DNA from: Mycolicibacter heraklionensis
GTDB lineage: Bacteria > Actinomycetota > Actinomycetes > Mycobacteriales > Mycobacteriaceae
NCBI RefSeq assembly: GCF_019645815.1
Contig: NZ_CP080997.1
Coordinates: forward strand, 248,001-312,000
DNA length: 64,000 nucleotides
Direction of reading: 5' to 3'
A program made the translations under genes and the position numbers. Position 1 is the first letter of the stretch; every line of letters starts with the position of its first letter. Shown here in pieces: positions 1-8,355 of this stretch. The notes under the pieces were generated by a model. That model did no database searches and had not been told where the DNA came from. It saw only the letters and a program-made list of their open reading frames with translations.

Positions 1-126
1 GACGTCGTCGGGGGAGAGCGCTGTGCGGTAGGGCTGCACGTCGAAGTTCAAATCCCCGTAGAGCTCCGGCAACAGCTCGGCCTGACGGCGCACGCGCTGG
101 TGCAGCTCGGGGTAGTGCGTGGGCAT
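1..126 (-). CDS. MpaB/latex-clearing-like oxygenase (DUF2236), N-terminal fragment
   Basis: Only the first 42 residues are present; the gene runs off the left edge. It starts at ATG 126, with a GGAGG ribosome site at 133-137. The peptide (MPTHYPELHQRVRRQAEL and on) matches the start of the complete protein at 878-2209 at about 27 of 42 positions by eye, so the two are paralogues. Proteins of this family are haem-dependent or putative oxygenases related to rubber oxygenase Lcp and mycophenolic-acid MpaB. The gene is divergent from the TetR gene at 264 and an inverted repeat lies between them. Substrate unknown. Confidence 0.75.
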   Translation of the reverse strand, partial: MPTHYPELHQRVRRQAELLPELYGDLNFDVQPYRTALSPDDV

Positions 127-162
127 CGATGACCTCCGGCAACAAGCAGATCGTCCGCACAA

Positions 163-188
163 TGGCACAAACTCATGTAATTGTGTCA
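163..188. promoter_or_regulatory. Candidate TetR operator (inverted repeat)
   Basis: Arms TGGCACAA and TTGTGTCA match at 7 of 8 positions when inverted and are separated by 10 bases. The element lies in the 137-base divergent spacer between the oxygenase start (126) and the TetR start (264). Its position suggests autoregulation and control of the oxygenase; this is inferred from symmetry and location only. Confidence 0.45.
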
Positions 189-263
189 CGATAACACGAG
201 GGAAACGCGGCCAGGTCGGGCCGCCACCGCACGTCGGCCCAGCTCACCGCCGAGCATGACAGG

Positions 264-866
264 ATGAACCACATGGCCGGTCCGGCAGCAGTCAAGGTCG
301 GCGATCCCATGAGTGGCACGGCGGGCGCCATTCTCGAGGCCGCTCGGGTGGAGTTCGAGCGGCATGCCTTTCGCCGGGCCAACATCGACGCTGTCGCCCA
401 GCGGGCCGGAGTGAGCCGTCGAACGCTGTACCGGCACTTCCCCACCAAAGAAGCGCTGTTCGAGCAGCTGGTGGAGACCGACACCCAGGCCCTCTTCGTG
501 GAGCTCGGCCACGCTGCCCGTGCCCAGGATGCCGCCGGCGCAATCGTGGAATGCTTCACCCTCGCCATGCGCCGCATCACCGAGAATCCGCTTGCTACCG
601 CGGTCATCGAAAGCGAACCGGAACTGCTCATCGGAGTGAACACGCCCAACGGTGAGAAGGCTCTGGTGCGTGCCAGCCATCTGGTCGCCGCGACGTTGCG
701 GCTCTGCGGAGTGACCATGCCCGACGAGGCGGTCCTCACCACCGCGGAGATCCTGGTGCGCCTCGTGGCATCACTGCTCACCAACAGGGCAGGGGTGCTC
801 GACATCAACGACACGGTCGCCGTCCGCAAATACGCGCAGACCTACCTCGCCCGTTTGGTCTGGTAA
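264..866 (+). CDS. TetR/AcrR family transcriptional regulator
   Basis: A protein of 200 residues, typical of the family. The helix-turn-helix is near residues 30-65 (VAQRAGVSRRTLYRHFPTK). The C-terminal half is a ligand-binding domain of unknown specificity. ATG 264 is used here; ATG 273 or 309 would also leave the DNA-binding domain intact. It is divergent from the oxygenase fragment at 1-126 and convergent, 11 bases apart, with the second oxygenase gene at 878-2209. It probably represses the divergent oxygenase through the repeat at 163-188. Confidence 0.85.
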   Translation: MNHMAGPAAVKVGDPMSGTAGAILEAARVEFERHAFRRANIDAVAQRAGVSRRTLYRHFPTKEALFEQLVETDTQALFVELGHAARAQDAAGAIVECFTLAMRRITENPLATAVIESEPELLIGVNTPNGEKALVRASHLVAATLRLCGVTMPDEAVLTTAEILVRLVASLLTNRAGVLDINDTVAVRKYAQTYLARLVW

Positions 867-877
867 CCGCCCTCGGC

Positions 878-2209
878 TCATTGCGCCAGCTGCCCCGCTG
901 GTGTGTAATCATTTGCATCGCTGGTGAATTCGGGTTTGCCGTAGGTCTGCAGTCGACGTTTGACGAGCCGCACCAGGTAGTCGTCGGTGATCTGACGCAG
1001 CGCCGGGATCCGGTTGGCGCGCCGGACCACCAGCAGGCGCCCGATGATGAACGGCGCGGTCACGCCGATCCGCAGGTAGTCGGCCAGGCCGATCGACACC
1101 CCCTTGTCCTTGGCGACGGCGCGGTCGCCGTTGCAGAAGGCCTTGGTGAAGGCGGCCTTGCTGTAGCTCTTCTCGACGGCGTCGGCCATGCGTTCCCACC
1201 GGGTGTCGACGGGCCGCAGATAGGCCGCCATGGTCGAGCGCACCATCTCCCCGCAGGTGGCGTCGTCGAAGTCTTCGCGCAGCAGCGCCCCGCGGGTGTG
1301 GATGAGGTGGATGATCTCGGCGGGGGTGGTCGGCAGGAGCTCCTCGGGCAGACCGAGCAAAAACGCCCGGTAGCGGGTGAATTCGACGACGGCGCGCTCG
1401 CTCGCGCTGAATTCGGTGCGCCCCTTCCGGTGAGCGGCCGTGGCCAGCAGGTAGAGGTTGATCATGCCGGCCGGCATCTGGTCGACCTGTGGAATCGGCA
1501 GCCCGTAGATGTCGATGTCCCACTTCTCGGAGCGCTTGAGCGCGTTGTAGCGAACCATCGAGTGCATCAGCCGCACCATGGCGGCCGCTTCGAAGCCCGG
1601 GCCGTAGCGGTCCAACGCCCCGGGCAGCGTGGTGACGGCGAAAAAGCTCGTCGTCTCGTTGACCCGGCGCGCGGCGCGACGGCCGGACAACGCGCCGGTC
1701 AGTGCCATGGGCAGCGCTGCGTAGGTGTTGACGAAGGTCGCGATAAAGGCCCCGCGGGTGACGAACGGCGCCACCAATGCGGCCGGAATGCGTGCGTGCC
1801 GAGCGCCCTCACGCACCAGGTCCATGTCCAGCCACGGGGGCGCGGCTTCCATATCGGCGATGAACGCCGCCAGCTCCGGTGGCGCGTCGGCGACCGCGTC
1901 AATGCCCTTGCGGCAGGCCAACTGGAGCATGTCGATCAACGCGGTGACGCTGTATTCGGACATCAGCGCCGCATAGGGGTCGGCCACCACATCCCCGAGC
2001 AGGGTCGTCGTGCGGATCAGTTCGACGGCCCGTTCGTCGGCCAGGTAGGGGGCGCGCTCGGCGACCCACTCCGGCAGGGCCGAGCGGTCTGCCGGATCGG
2101 TGGTGGTGCGGTAGGGCTGTTTGTCGAAGTCGATGTCGCCGTAGAGGTCCGGCTGCACCTCGCGCTGACTGCGAACACGTTCCGCAAGCTCGGGGTAGTG
2201 CGTGGGCAT
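878..2209 (-). CDS. MpaB/latex-clearing-like oxygenase (DUF2236)
   Basis: A 443-residue soluble protein of the DUF2236 family, which includes the b-type haem rubber oxygenase Lcp. The motif MVRLMHSMVR (about residues 211-220) resembles the conserved segment holding the axial haem histidine of Lcp, so H216 is the likely ligand. ATG 2209 is preferred over GTG 2212 because GGAGG lies five bases upstream. There is no signal peptide, so action is probably cytoplasmic or membrane-associated. The promoter faces the TetR gene at 2278 and two operator-like repeats lie between. Rubber or mycophenolate is not implied as substrate; the true substrate is unknown. Confidence 0.8.
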   Translation of the reverse strand: MPTHYPELAERVRSQREVQPDLYGDIDFDKQPYRTTTDPADRSALPEWVAERAPYLADERAVELIRTTTLLGDVVADPYAALMSEYSVTALIDMLQLACRKGIDAVADAPPELAAFIADMEAAPPWLDMDLVREGARHARIPAALVAPFVTRGAFIATFVNTYAALPMALTGALSGRRAARRVNETTSFFAVTTLPGALDRYGPGFEAAAMVRLMHSMVRYNALKRSEKWDIDIYGLPIPQVDQMPAGMINLYLLATAAHRKGRTEFSASERAVVEFTRYRAFLLGLPEELLPTTPAEIIHLIHTRGALLREDFDDATCGEMVRSTMAAYLRPVDTRWERMADAVEKSYSKAAFTKAFCNGDRAVAKDKGVSIGLADYLRIGVTAPFIIGRLLVVRRANRIPALRQITDDYLVRLVKRRLQTYGKPEFTSDANDYTPAGQLAQ

Positions 2210-2222
2210 CACGGCCTCCAGA

Positions 2223-2265
2223 TAACTAACATATTGTTAGTTACACAAGTAACAGAGTGTTAGTT
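2223..2265. promoter_or_regulatory. Two tandem TetR operator-like inverted repeats
   Basis: The first repeat is TAACTAACA-TAT-TGTTAGTTA (2223-2243), perfect in nine-base arms. The second is AAGTAACA-GAG-TGTTAGTT (2247-2265), with one mismatch. Their centres are about 23 bases apart, roughly two helical turns. They fill the short spacer between the oxygenase start (2209) and the TetR start (2266 or 2278), so a bound repressor would block both promoters. Confidence 0.75.
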
Positions 2266-2277
2266 ATGCTGTCAACT

Positions 2278-2880
2278 ATGACTTTGGGGCAGTCGCGGCG
2301 GCGGATGACGGCCGAGGCCCGGCGTGGCCAGATCCTCGATGTCGCCCACGCGATCGTGGACGCGGAGGGATTTCACGCGGCCACGCCGAACCGGATAGCC
2401 CGCGAGGCCGGGATCAACCGGTCGCTGATCTATCAGCAATTCGGCGACCCCGCCAGGCTTTTCGTCGCGTTGATCGATCGCGAAGCCGCGCGGGCGGCCG
2501 ACCAGTTCGCCGAGGTGATCGCCGAAACGACGGAACCGGGCGGCGACGGCGTTCTGGTCAGCAGGTTCGACAGCGTGCTCCGCGCGGTCGACGCCTGCCC
2601 TGCCACGTGGCGGCTGTTCCTGTTCCCGCCGCAGGGCGCGCCGCCGGAACTGCACGAGCGTCTTGCGCAGGCGCAAGAAGTCGTGCGCGCCTACTTGGTG
2701 GGCGAGTTGCTGCGCAGCTACCCCGACTTGCCGGATCCTGACTACACCGCCCGCATGCTGCATGCCGCCGCTCGCGAACTTCTGCAGTTGCGCCTCAGCG
2801 ATCCCGAGGCCGCCACCCACGAGCGCCTCCACGCCCTGATTCGGTCGCTGGCGGTACGTGCTGCTGTGCCGGCGCGGTGA
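2278..2880 (+). CDS. TetR family transcriptional regulator
   Basis: About 200 residues, with an N-terminal helix-turn-helix (IAREAGINRSLIYQQFGDPA). ATG 2278 is chosen because a start at ATG 2266 would abut the operator; 2266 gives four extra residues and cannot be excluded. No good ribosome site precedes either, so a leaderless or near-leaderless transcript is possible. It is divergent from the DUF2236 oxygenase, and the two repeats at 2223-2265 are the obvious autoregulatory operators. It shares little sequence with the TetR at 264 outside the family fold. Confidence 0.85.
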   Translation: MTLGQSRRRMTAEARRGQILDVAHAIVDAEGFHAATPNRIAREAGINRSLIYQQFGDPARLFVALIDREAARAADQFAEVIAETTEPGGDGVLVSRFDSVLRAVDACPATWRLFLFPPQGAPPELHERLAQAQEVVRAYLVGELLRSYPDLPDPDYTARMLHAAARELLQLRLSDPEAATHERLHALIRSLAVRAAVPAR

Positions 2881-2904
2881 CGTCGGCGAAGCCCAGCGGG
2901 GGCC

Positions 2905-3882
2905 TCAGTAGCCGCCGGAGTGCTCGAAGATCTTGCGCGGGTTGTCGACCAGCATGGTGCGCAGCTGCTCGTCGGTGACGCCACGCTGCCGCAGCGCGGG
3001 GATCACGTCGTTGTGGATGTGCAGGTAGTGCCAGTTGGGTGCGGCCACCGAGCTCAGTTCGCCGGGCAGCGCATCGAAATAGCAGTTGGCGTCGTGCGAG
3101 AGCACCATCTTGTCCGCGTGGCCGCGCTCGCACATGGCCGCCACCGTGTTCACGCGTTCCTCGAACGGCAGGATCAGATCGATGCCGAACCGGTCCATAC
3201 CCAGGTACGAGCCCGCGGCGATCAGGTCCTCCAAGTAGCCCAGGTCGGTGCTGTCCCCGGAGTGGCCGATCACCACGCGGGACAGGTCGACGCCTTCTTC
3301 TTCGAAGATGCGCTGCTGTTCCAGGCCGCGACGGCTGCCGGCATGGGTGTGGGTGGAGATGGGTGCGCCGGTACGCCGGTGGGCTTGGGCGACCGCGCGC
3401 AACACCCGCTCGACGCCGGGAGTGACGCCCGGTTCGTCGGTGGCGCACTTGAGGATCGCCGCCTTGATCCCGGTGTCGGCGATGCCGGTCTCGATGTCGC
3501 GGACGAACATGTCGGCCATGATCTCCGGTCCGTCCAGCATGGTGCCTGGACCCAGATAGTGGAAGAAGAACGGCACGTCGTTGTAGGTGTAGACGCCGGT
3601 TGCCACCACGATGTTCAGTTCGGTGCCCGCGGCAACTCGGGCGATCCGCGGGATGTAGCGGCCCAGGCCGATCACCGTCAGGTCGACGATGGTGTCGACC
3701 CCGGCGGCCTTCAGCTCGTTGAGCCGAGTGATCGCGTCGGCCACCCGGGCCTCCTCGTCGCCCCAGGCTTCCGGATAGTTCTGGGCGATCTCGGTGGTCA
3801 TGATGAACACGTGCTCGTGCATCAGGGTGACGCCGAGGTCGGCGGTGTCGATGGGCCCGCGCGCGGTGTGACATTGCGACAT
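2905..3882 (-). CDS. php: Phosphotriesterase-like amidohydrolase (PHP/PLL family)
   Basis: A 325-residue binuclear-metal hydrolase, very like M. tuberculosis Rv0230c from memory. All expected ligands are visible: H22 and H24 (MHEHVF), the carboxylated lysine K145 (AILKCATD), H178 (THTH), H207 (VIGHSGD) and D264 (LSHDA). Relatives (phosphotriesterase-like lactonases) hydrolyse lactones and, promiscuously, organophosphates; the physiological substrate here is not shown. No signal peptide. It lies 53 bases downstream of the MarR gene on the same strand and is probably co-transcribed with it. Confidence 0.9.
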   Translation of the reverse strand: MSQCHTARGPIDTADLGVTLMHEHVFIMTTEIAQNYPEAWGDEEARVADAITRLNELKAAGVDTIVDLTVIGLGRYIPRIARVAAGTELNIVVATGVYTYNDVPFFFHYLGPGTMLDGPEIMADMFVRDIETGIADTGIKAAILKCATDEPGVTPGVERVLRAVAQAHRRTGAPISTHTHAGSRRGLEQQRIFEEEGVDLSRVVIGHSGDSTDLGYLEDLIAAGSYLGMDRFGIDLILPFEERVNTVAAMCERGHADKMVLSHDANCYFDALPGELSSVAAPNWHYLHIHNDVIPALRQRGVTDEQLRTMLVDNPRKIFEHSGGY

Positions 3883-3935
3883 GGCTCGATCGTATGGAGA
3901 TTGACGCGGCGGTCGGCTGCCTTCGCCGAGAATGC

Positions 3936-4394
3936 CTACGGCTGCTCCAGCAGATTGTCGCGGATTCGCGCATAGGAGTGGGTGAACAGTTCCACCTCAC
4001 GCGGACTGAGCGAGTCGAACAGGCCGGCCCGCACCGCTTGCACATGGCCCGGCGCGGCCGCTCGCAACTTGTCCATGCCCGACTCGGTGAGCTCGGCGTA
4101 CTGGCCGCGTTTGTCTTCCTCGCACTTGACCTGGTGGACCCAGCCGGCGTCGGTCAGCCGTTTGACCGCTCGGGTGACTCCGCTGCGGGTCGTCACGGTG
4201 ATGTCGGCCAACTCGTTCATCCGCAGCCGGCGGTCGGGCGCCTCGGACAGCAGCGCCAGGATCTCGAAGTCGGACAGGTTCAGTCCTGCGTCGGCGGCCA
4301 ATTGCCGGTCCAGGCTACGGAGCAGCAAGCGCGTGCTGTCGAGGTAGCCCCGCCACATCCGCTGTTCCTCCTCGTTGAGCCATGGTGCCTCCAT
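3936..4394 (-). CDS. MarR family transcriptional regulator
   Basis: 152 residues from ATG 4394. The winged helix is in the middle (about residues 55-95: MNELADITVTTRSGVTRAVK, then the wing with EEDKRGQ). No clear Shine-Dalgarno precedes the ATG. The gene is divergent from the flavin operon beginning at 4539, and a perfect palindrome at 4482-4499 sits in the shared spacer. It likely represses the monooxygenase operon and itself, and may respond to a phenolic or oxidised ligand; the ligand is inference. Confidence 0.88.
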   Translation of the reverse strand: MEAPWLNEEEQRMWRGYLDSTRLLLRSLDRQLAADAGLNLSDFEILALLSEAPDRRLRMNELADITVTTRSGVTRAVKRLTDAGWVHQVKCEEDKRGQYAELTESGMDKLRAAAPGHVQAVRAGLFDSLSPREVELFTHSYARIRDNLLEQP

Positions 4395-4481
4395 GAGGCC
4401 CAAATATAGTTGACGAAATCACAATCGTCCAAGTTGATAGCCGTGCTAAACAGCTAGAAGGCGAGGGAATGGATCGTAAAG

Positions 4482-4499
4482 TAGTTGCGTTAGCAACTA
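4482..4499. promoter_or_regulatory. MarR-type operator palindrome
   Basis: TAGTTGC-GTTA-GCAACTA, perfect seven-base arms with a four-base centre. It lies 40 bases before the GTG start of the luciferase-like gene and 88 bases from the MarR start, a typical location for a MarR-family site controlling both. Partial half-sites (AGTTGAC near 4408, AGTTGCG near 4508) flank it. Confidence 0.7.
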
Positions 4500-4538
4500 T
4501 CAGCTAGAGTTGCGACCAACAACCCAAGGAGGCCTGCC

Positions 4539-5651
4539 GTGACGAGCACCGGTATGCAGTTCGGCATCTTCACCGTCGGCGATGTCACCGTCGACCCCAC
4601 CACCGGCCGCGCGCCGACGGAGGCCGAGCGCATCAAGGCGACCGTGGCGATCGCCAAGAAGGCCGAGGAAGTCGGCCTGGACGTCTTCGCCACCGGTGAG
4701 CATCACAACCCGCCGTTCGTGCCGTCGTCGCCGACAACCCTGCTGGGCTATATCGCGGCGCAGACCGAGCGCATACAGCTGACCACCGCCACCACGCTGA
4801 TCACCACGAACGACCCGGTGAAGATCGCCGAGGACTACAGCGTGCTGCAGCACCTCGCCGACGGCCGAGTGGACCTGATGCTGGGGCGCGGAAACACCGG
4901 CCCGGTGTATCCCTGGTTCGGCAAGGACATCCGGGCCGCTTTGCCGCTGACCGTGGAGAACTATCAGTTGCTGCGCCGGCTGTGGCGCGAGGACGTCGTC
5001 GACTTCAGTGGTGAGTACCGCACCCCGTTGCACGGGTTCACCCTGGCGCCGCGTCCGCTGGACGGGATCCCCCCGTTCGTCTGGCACGGGTCGATCCGCA
5101 GTCCCGAAATCGCCGAACTCGCGGCGCACTTCGGTGACGGCTTCTTCGCCAACCACATCTTCTGGCCGGCGTCGCACACCAAACGGATGGTGCAGCTGTA
5201 CCGCCAGCGCTTCGCGCACTACGGCCACGGTGGTGCCGATCAGGCGATCGTGGGGCTCGGCGGGCAGGTGTTCCTGCGGCCCAACAGCCAGGATGCGGTG
5301 AACGAGTTCCGACCGTACTTCGACAACGCCCCGGTCTACGGCCACGGCCCGAGCCTGGAGGAGTTCAGCGCCCAGACTCCGCTGACGGTCGGCTCGCCGC
5401 AGCAGGTGATCGACAAGACGCTGGGCTTCCGTGACTACGTGGGCGACTACCAACGCCAGCTGTTCCTGGTCGACCATGCCGGTCTGCCGTTGAAGACGGT
5501 GCTTGAGCAGCTCGATCTGCTGGGTGAGCACGTTATCCCGGTGCTGCGCAAGGAATTCGCCATCGGCCGGCCCGCGCACGTTCCCGGTGCGCCGACGCAC
5601 CAGTCCCTGGTTGAGGCTGCGCGGCAACCCGAAATCCAGGAGGCGTCATGA
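4539..5651 (+). CDS. Luciferase-like (LLM class) FMN-dependent monooxygenase
   Basis: 370 residues. It starts at GTG 4539 behind an excellent AAGGAGG at 4526-4532. The TIM-barrel luciferase fold is indicated by TGEHHNPPF near residue 50, repeated barrel strands, and the GSP motif region (LTVGSPQQVIDKTLGF) towards the C-terminus. Such enzymes use reduced FMN (or F420) and oxygen to oxidise aldehydes, ketones, sulfonates or aromatics. The next gene, overlapping by four bases, is an FMN reductase, so a two-component FMNH2-dependent monooxygenase is likely. The substrate is not identifiable. Probably controlled by the divergent MarR. Confidence 0.88.
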   Translation: MTSTGMQFGIFTVGDVTVDPTTGRAPTEAERIKATVAIAKKAEEVGLDVFATGEHHNPPFVPSSPTTLLGYIAAQTERIQLTTATTLITTNDPVKIAEDYSVLQHLADGRVDLMLGRGNTGPVYPWFGKDIRAALPLTVENYQLLRRLWREDVVDFSGEYRTPLHGFTLAPRPLDGIPPFVWHGSIRSPEIAELAAHFGDGFFANHIFWPASHTKRMVQLYRQRFAHYGHGGADQAIVGLGGQVFLRPNSQDAVNEFRPYFDNAPVYGHGPSLEEFSAQTPLTVGSPQQVIDKTLGFRDYVGDYQRQLFLVDHAGLPLKTVLEQLDLLGEHVIPVLRKEFAIGRPAHVPGAPTHQSLVEAARQPEIQEAS

Positions 5652-6229
5652 GACTGGTCGTGATCAGCGGCGGGTTGCGTGAGCCGTCGTCCACCCGGCT
5701 GCTGGCCGACCGGCTCGCCGCGGCGGTCCGCGCCGAGCTCGGGCAGGTCGACATCGAGGTCGTCGAGTTGCGGCACCTGGCTCGGGCGATCACCGACGCC
5801 ATGTTGACCGGGTTCGCCTCGGCGGAGCTGGAGGCGGTGTTCGACGCGGTCGCGGCCAGTGACGGAGCGATCGCGGTGACGCCGACGTTCAACGCGACGT
5901 TCAGCGGGTTGTTCAAGTCGTTCTTCGACGTGCTGCCCGAGCAGACCCTGGACGGCACGCCGGTGCTGATCGCGGCGACCGGCGGCACCGAACGGCACTC
6001 GCTGGTGCTGGACCACGCCCTGCGTCCGATGTTCTGCTATCTGCATGCGCTGGTGTCGCCCACCGGCGTGTACGCGGCGACGTCCGACTTCGGCGCGCAG
6101 GGACTGTCTGAGCGGATTACCAAGGCGGCCAGGGACTTCGCTCGGCTACTAGAACTGCGCGGACCCCGCCGCAGCGATACGGCCAGCGTGGAAATCAATG
6201 AGATGCAACGCCTGCTCGCAGGCGCCTAG
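5648..6229 (+). CDS. NAD(P)H-dependent FMN reductase
   Basis: 193 residues, flavodoxin-like FMN reductase (SsuE/MsuE-like; the actinobacterial CE1759 type from memory). The N-terminus VVISGGLREPSSTRLLA is the FMN-phosphate loop, and TPTFNATFSGLFKSFFDVL is the flavin-stacking segment. Its ATG overlaps the TGA of the monooxygenase (ATGA at 5648-5651), which suggests translational coupling and a direct role supplying reduced flavin to that enzyme. Confidence 0.9.
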   Translation: MRLVVISGGLREPSSTRLLADRLAAAVRAELGQVDIEVVELRHLARAITDAMLTGFASAELEAVFDAVAASDGAIAVTPTFNATFSGLFKSFFDVLPEQTLDGTPVLIAATGGTERHSLVLDHALRPMFCYLHALVSPTGVYAATSDFGAQGLSERITKAARDFARLLELRGPRRSDTASVEINEMQRLLAGA

Positions 6230-6246
6230 AAAAAGGAGAGATGGCA

Positions 6247-6849
6247 ATGACGAAGTTGGCGGTTATCTACTACTCGGCTACCGGGCACGGCACCAAGATG
6301 GCGCAGCGGGTGGCCCAGGCGGGCGAGGCGGCGGGCGCCGAGGTCCGCGTGCGGCACATCCAGGAGACGCGCGACCCGGAGACCTTTGCCCACAACCCGG
6401 CGTGGAGCGCCAACTACTCGGCGACCAAGGACCTGCCGGCGGCCACCGGCGACGACATCGTCTGGGCGGACGCCGTCATCTTCGGCTCGCCCACCCGATT
6501 CGGTTCCCCCTCAGCACAATTCCGGAACTTTCTGGACGGGCTTGGCGGGCTGTGGGCCAAGGGCGAACTCGCCGACAAGGTCTATGCCGGCTTCACCTCG
6601 AGTCAGACCGCCCATGGTGGGCAGGAAGCCACGCTGCTGAATCTCTACGTGTCGCTGATGCATTTCGGCGGCATCCTGGTCCCGCCGGGCTACACCGACC
6701 CGATCAAGTTCGCCGACGGCAACCCCTACGGCGTCGGGCACGTCACCGGACCGAACAACCAGAACGATCTGGACGAGGCCACGCTGGCCGCACTCGACCA
6801 CCTGGCCACCCGGGTGGTGGGCGTCGCCGCCAAGCTCGCGGCGGGGTGA
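6247..6849 (+). CDS. wrbA: WrbA-type NAD(P)H:quinone oxidoreductase
   Basis: 200 residues. The FMN loop is at the N-terminus (YYSATGHGTKMAQ), followed by FGSPTRFGSPSAQFRNFLDG and the WrbA-typical SSQTAHGGQEATL segment. ATG 6247 is chosen because GGAG at 6235-6238 lies eight bases away; the in-frame ATG 6241 is too close to it. Members reduce quinones by two electrons and protect against redox cycling. It is third in the flavin operon, 17 bases after the FMN reductase, consistent with detoxifying quinone-like products of the monooxygenase. Confidence 0.9.
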   Translation: MTKLAVIYYSATGHGTKMAQRVAQAGEAAGAEVRVRHIQETRDPETFAHNPAWSANYSATKDLPAATGDDIVWADAVIFGSPTRFGSPSAQFRNFLDGLGGLWAKGELADKVYAGFTSSQTAHGGQEATLLNLYVSLMHFGGILVPPGYTDPIKFADGNPYGVGHVTGPNNQNDLDEATLAALDHLATRVVGVAAKLAAG

Positions 6850-6859
6850 CGGGTCGGCG

Positions 6860-8242
6860 TCAGGCCACCCACACCGTCTTGAGGTTGCAGAACTCCCGGA
6901 TGCCGTGGCCCGAGAGTTCCCGGCCGTAGCCGGATCGCTTGATCCCGCCGAACGGCAGCTCCGGGTAGGACACCGTCATGCCGTTGATAAAGACCTGGCC
7001 GGCCTCGATCTCGTCGGCGAACCGGCTGATCTCAGCCTCATCGCGGGTCCAGGCGTTGGACCCCAGGCCGAACGGGCTGGCGTTGGCGATCTCGATGGCC
7101 TCGTCGATGTCGGCGGCGCGGTACACCGATGCCACCGGGCCGAACACCTCCTCGGTGAAGATCGCCATGTCGCGGCTGATATCGGTGATGACGGTGGGCG
7201 GGTAGAACCAGCCTGGGCGGTCCAGTCGCTTGCCTCCGCAACGGATTACCGCGCCGGCAGCGGCGGCGGCATCGACCTGCTGCGCCACCTCGTCGCGGCC
7301 CGCTTCGGTGGCCAGCGGCCCGACGTCGGTGTCCCGGTCGGTCGGGTCCCCGACCCGCAGCGCAGACATCTGGCTGACGAACTGGGTGACAAAGTCGTCG
7401 TAGATGTCGGTGTGGACGATGAATCGCTTTGCCGCGATGCATGATTGGCCGTTATTCTGCACCCGCGCGGTCACCGCGGTGCGCACCGCGGCCTCCAGGT
7501 CGGCCGAGGGCATGACAATGAACGGGTCGCTGCCGCCCAATTCCAGCACGGTGTGTTTGACCTCGTCGCCGGCGATGGCCGCGACAGAACGCCCGGCGGG
7601 CTCGCTGCCGGTCAAGGTTGCCGCCGCCACCCGCGGGTCGCGCAACACCCGCTCGACAGCACCCGAGGAGATCAGCAGGGTCTGGAAGCAGCCATCAGGG
7701 AAACCGGCGCGGGTCAACAGGTCGGCGAGGTACAACGCGGTCTGCGGAACGTTCGAGGCGTGTTTGAGCAGGCCCACGTTGCCGGCCATCAGGGCGGGGG
7801 CGGCGAACCGCACCGCCTGCCAGAGCGGGAAGTTCCACGGCATCACCGCCAGCACCACCCCGAGCGGCTGATAGCGGGCGAACGCTTTGGACGCGTTGAC
7901 CTTCGATGCGTCGGCGACCTCGTCAGCCAGCAACTGTTCACTGTGGTCGGCGTAGTACCGGAAGCCCTTGACGCACTTGAGCGCTTCCGCTTTGGCCGAG
8001 GTCAAGGTCTTGCCCATCTCGAGGGTCATCATGGCGGCGACCTCGTCGGCTTCGGTCTCCAGCAGATCGGCCGCGGCGTGCATCCATCTGGCACGCTGAG
8101 CGAAATCGGTGCGACGGTATTCGACGAAGCGATTCGCCGCGCGGGTGATCGCGGCATCGACTTCCGCGTCGCTGGCGGCGGTGAACGTCTTGACCGTCTC
8201 GCCGGTGGCGGGGTTGGTCGTGGCTATGGGTGTTGCGGGCAC
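6860..8242 (-). CDS. gabD1: Succinate-semialdehyde dehydrogenase (NADP-type aldehyde dehydrogenase)
   Basis: 460 residues, very close to M. tuberculosis GabD1 (Rv0234c) from memory. It oxidises succinic semialdehyde to succinate, linking 2-oxoglutarate or GABA catabolism to the TCA cycle. The catalytic glutamate is in LELGGSDPF (E234) and the nucleophile in NNGQSCIAAKRF (C268); PWNFPLWQ lies in the cofactor region. GTG 8242 is chosen because AAGGAGGT sits 5-6 bases upstream; the in-frame ATG at 8281 has no such site. Convergent with wrbA, 10 bases between the stops. Confidence 0.93.
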   Translation of the reverse strand: MPATPIATTNPATGETVKTFTAASDAEVDAAITRAANRFVEYRRTDFAQRARWMHAAADLLETEADEVAAMMTLEMGKTLTSAKAEALKCVKGFRYYADHSEQLLADEVADASKVNASKAFARYQPLGVVLAVMPWNFPLWQAVRFAAPALMAGNVGLLKHASNVPQTALYLADLLTRAGFPDGCFQTLLISSGAVERVLRDPRVAAATLTGSEPAGRSVAAIAGDEVKHTVLELGGSDPFIVMPSADLEAAVRTAVTARVQNNGQSCIAAKRFIVHTDIYDDFVTQFVSQMSALRVGDPTDRDTDVGPLATEAGRDEVAQQVDAAAAAGAVIRCGGKRLDRPGWFYPPTVITDISRDMAIFTEEVFGPVASVYRAADIDEAIEIANASPFGLGSNAWTRDEAEISRFADEIEAGQVFINGMTVSYPELPFGGIKRSGYGRELSGHGIREFCNLKTVWVA

Positions 8243-8355
8243 GCGGACCTCCTTGTCAAGCGCTGCGGTGGGAGAGTGCATGTCCAGCCTGCCACCATCG
8301 AACCGCGTAGGCTCGCGACGAGCCAGCGTCAGTACATCGATACGGGAGTTGCCCG

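Noticed and set aside
881..2263. Long open frame of 460 codons on the plus strand opposite the DUF2236 gene
   Set aside because: Composition is arginine/glycine/valine/histidine-rich shadow of a GC-rich gene; no domain, and the minus-strand frame has clear family motifs and a ribosome site.
2795..4045. 416-codon minus-strand frame across php
   Set aside because: It runs through php in another frame with a low-complexity Arg/His-rich product; php itself has all metal ligands.
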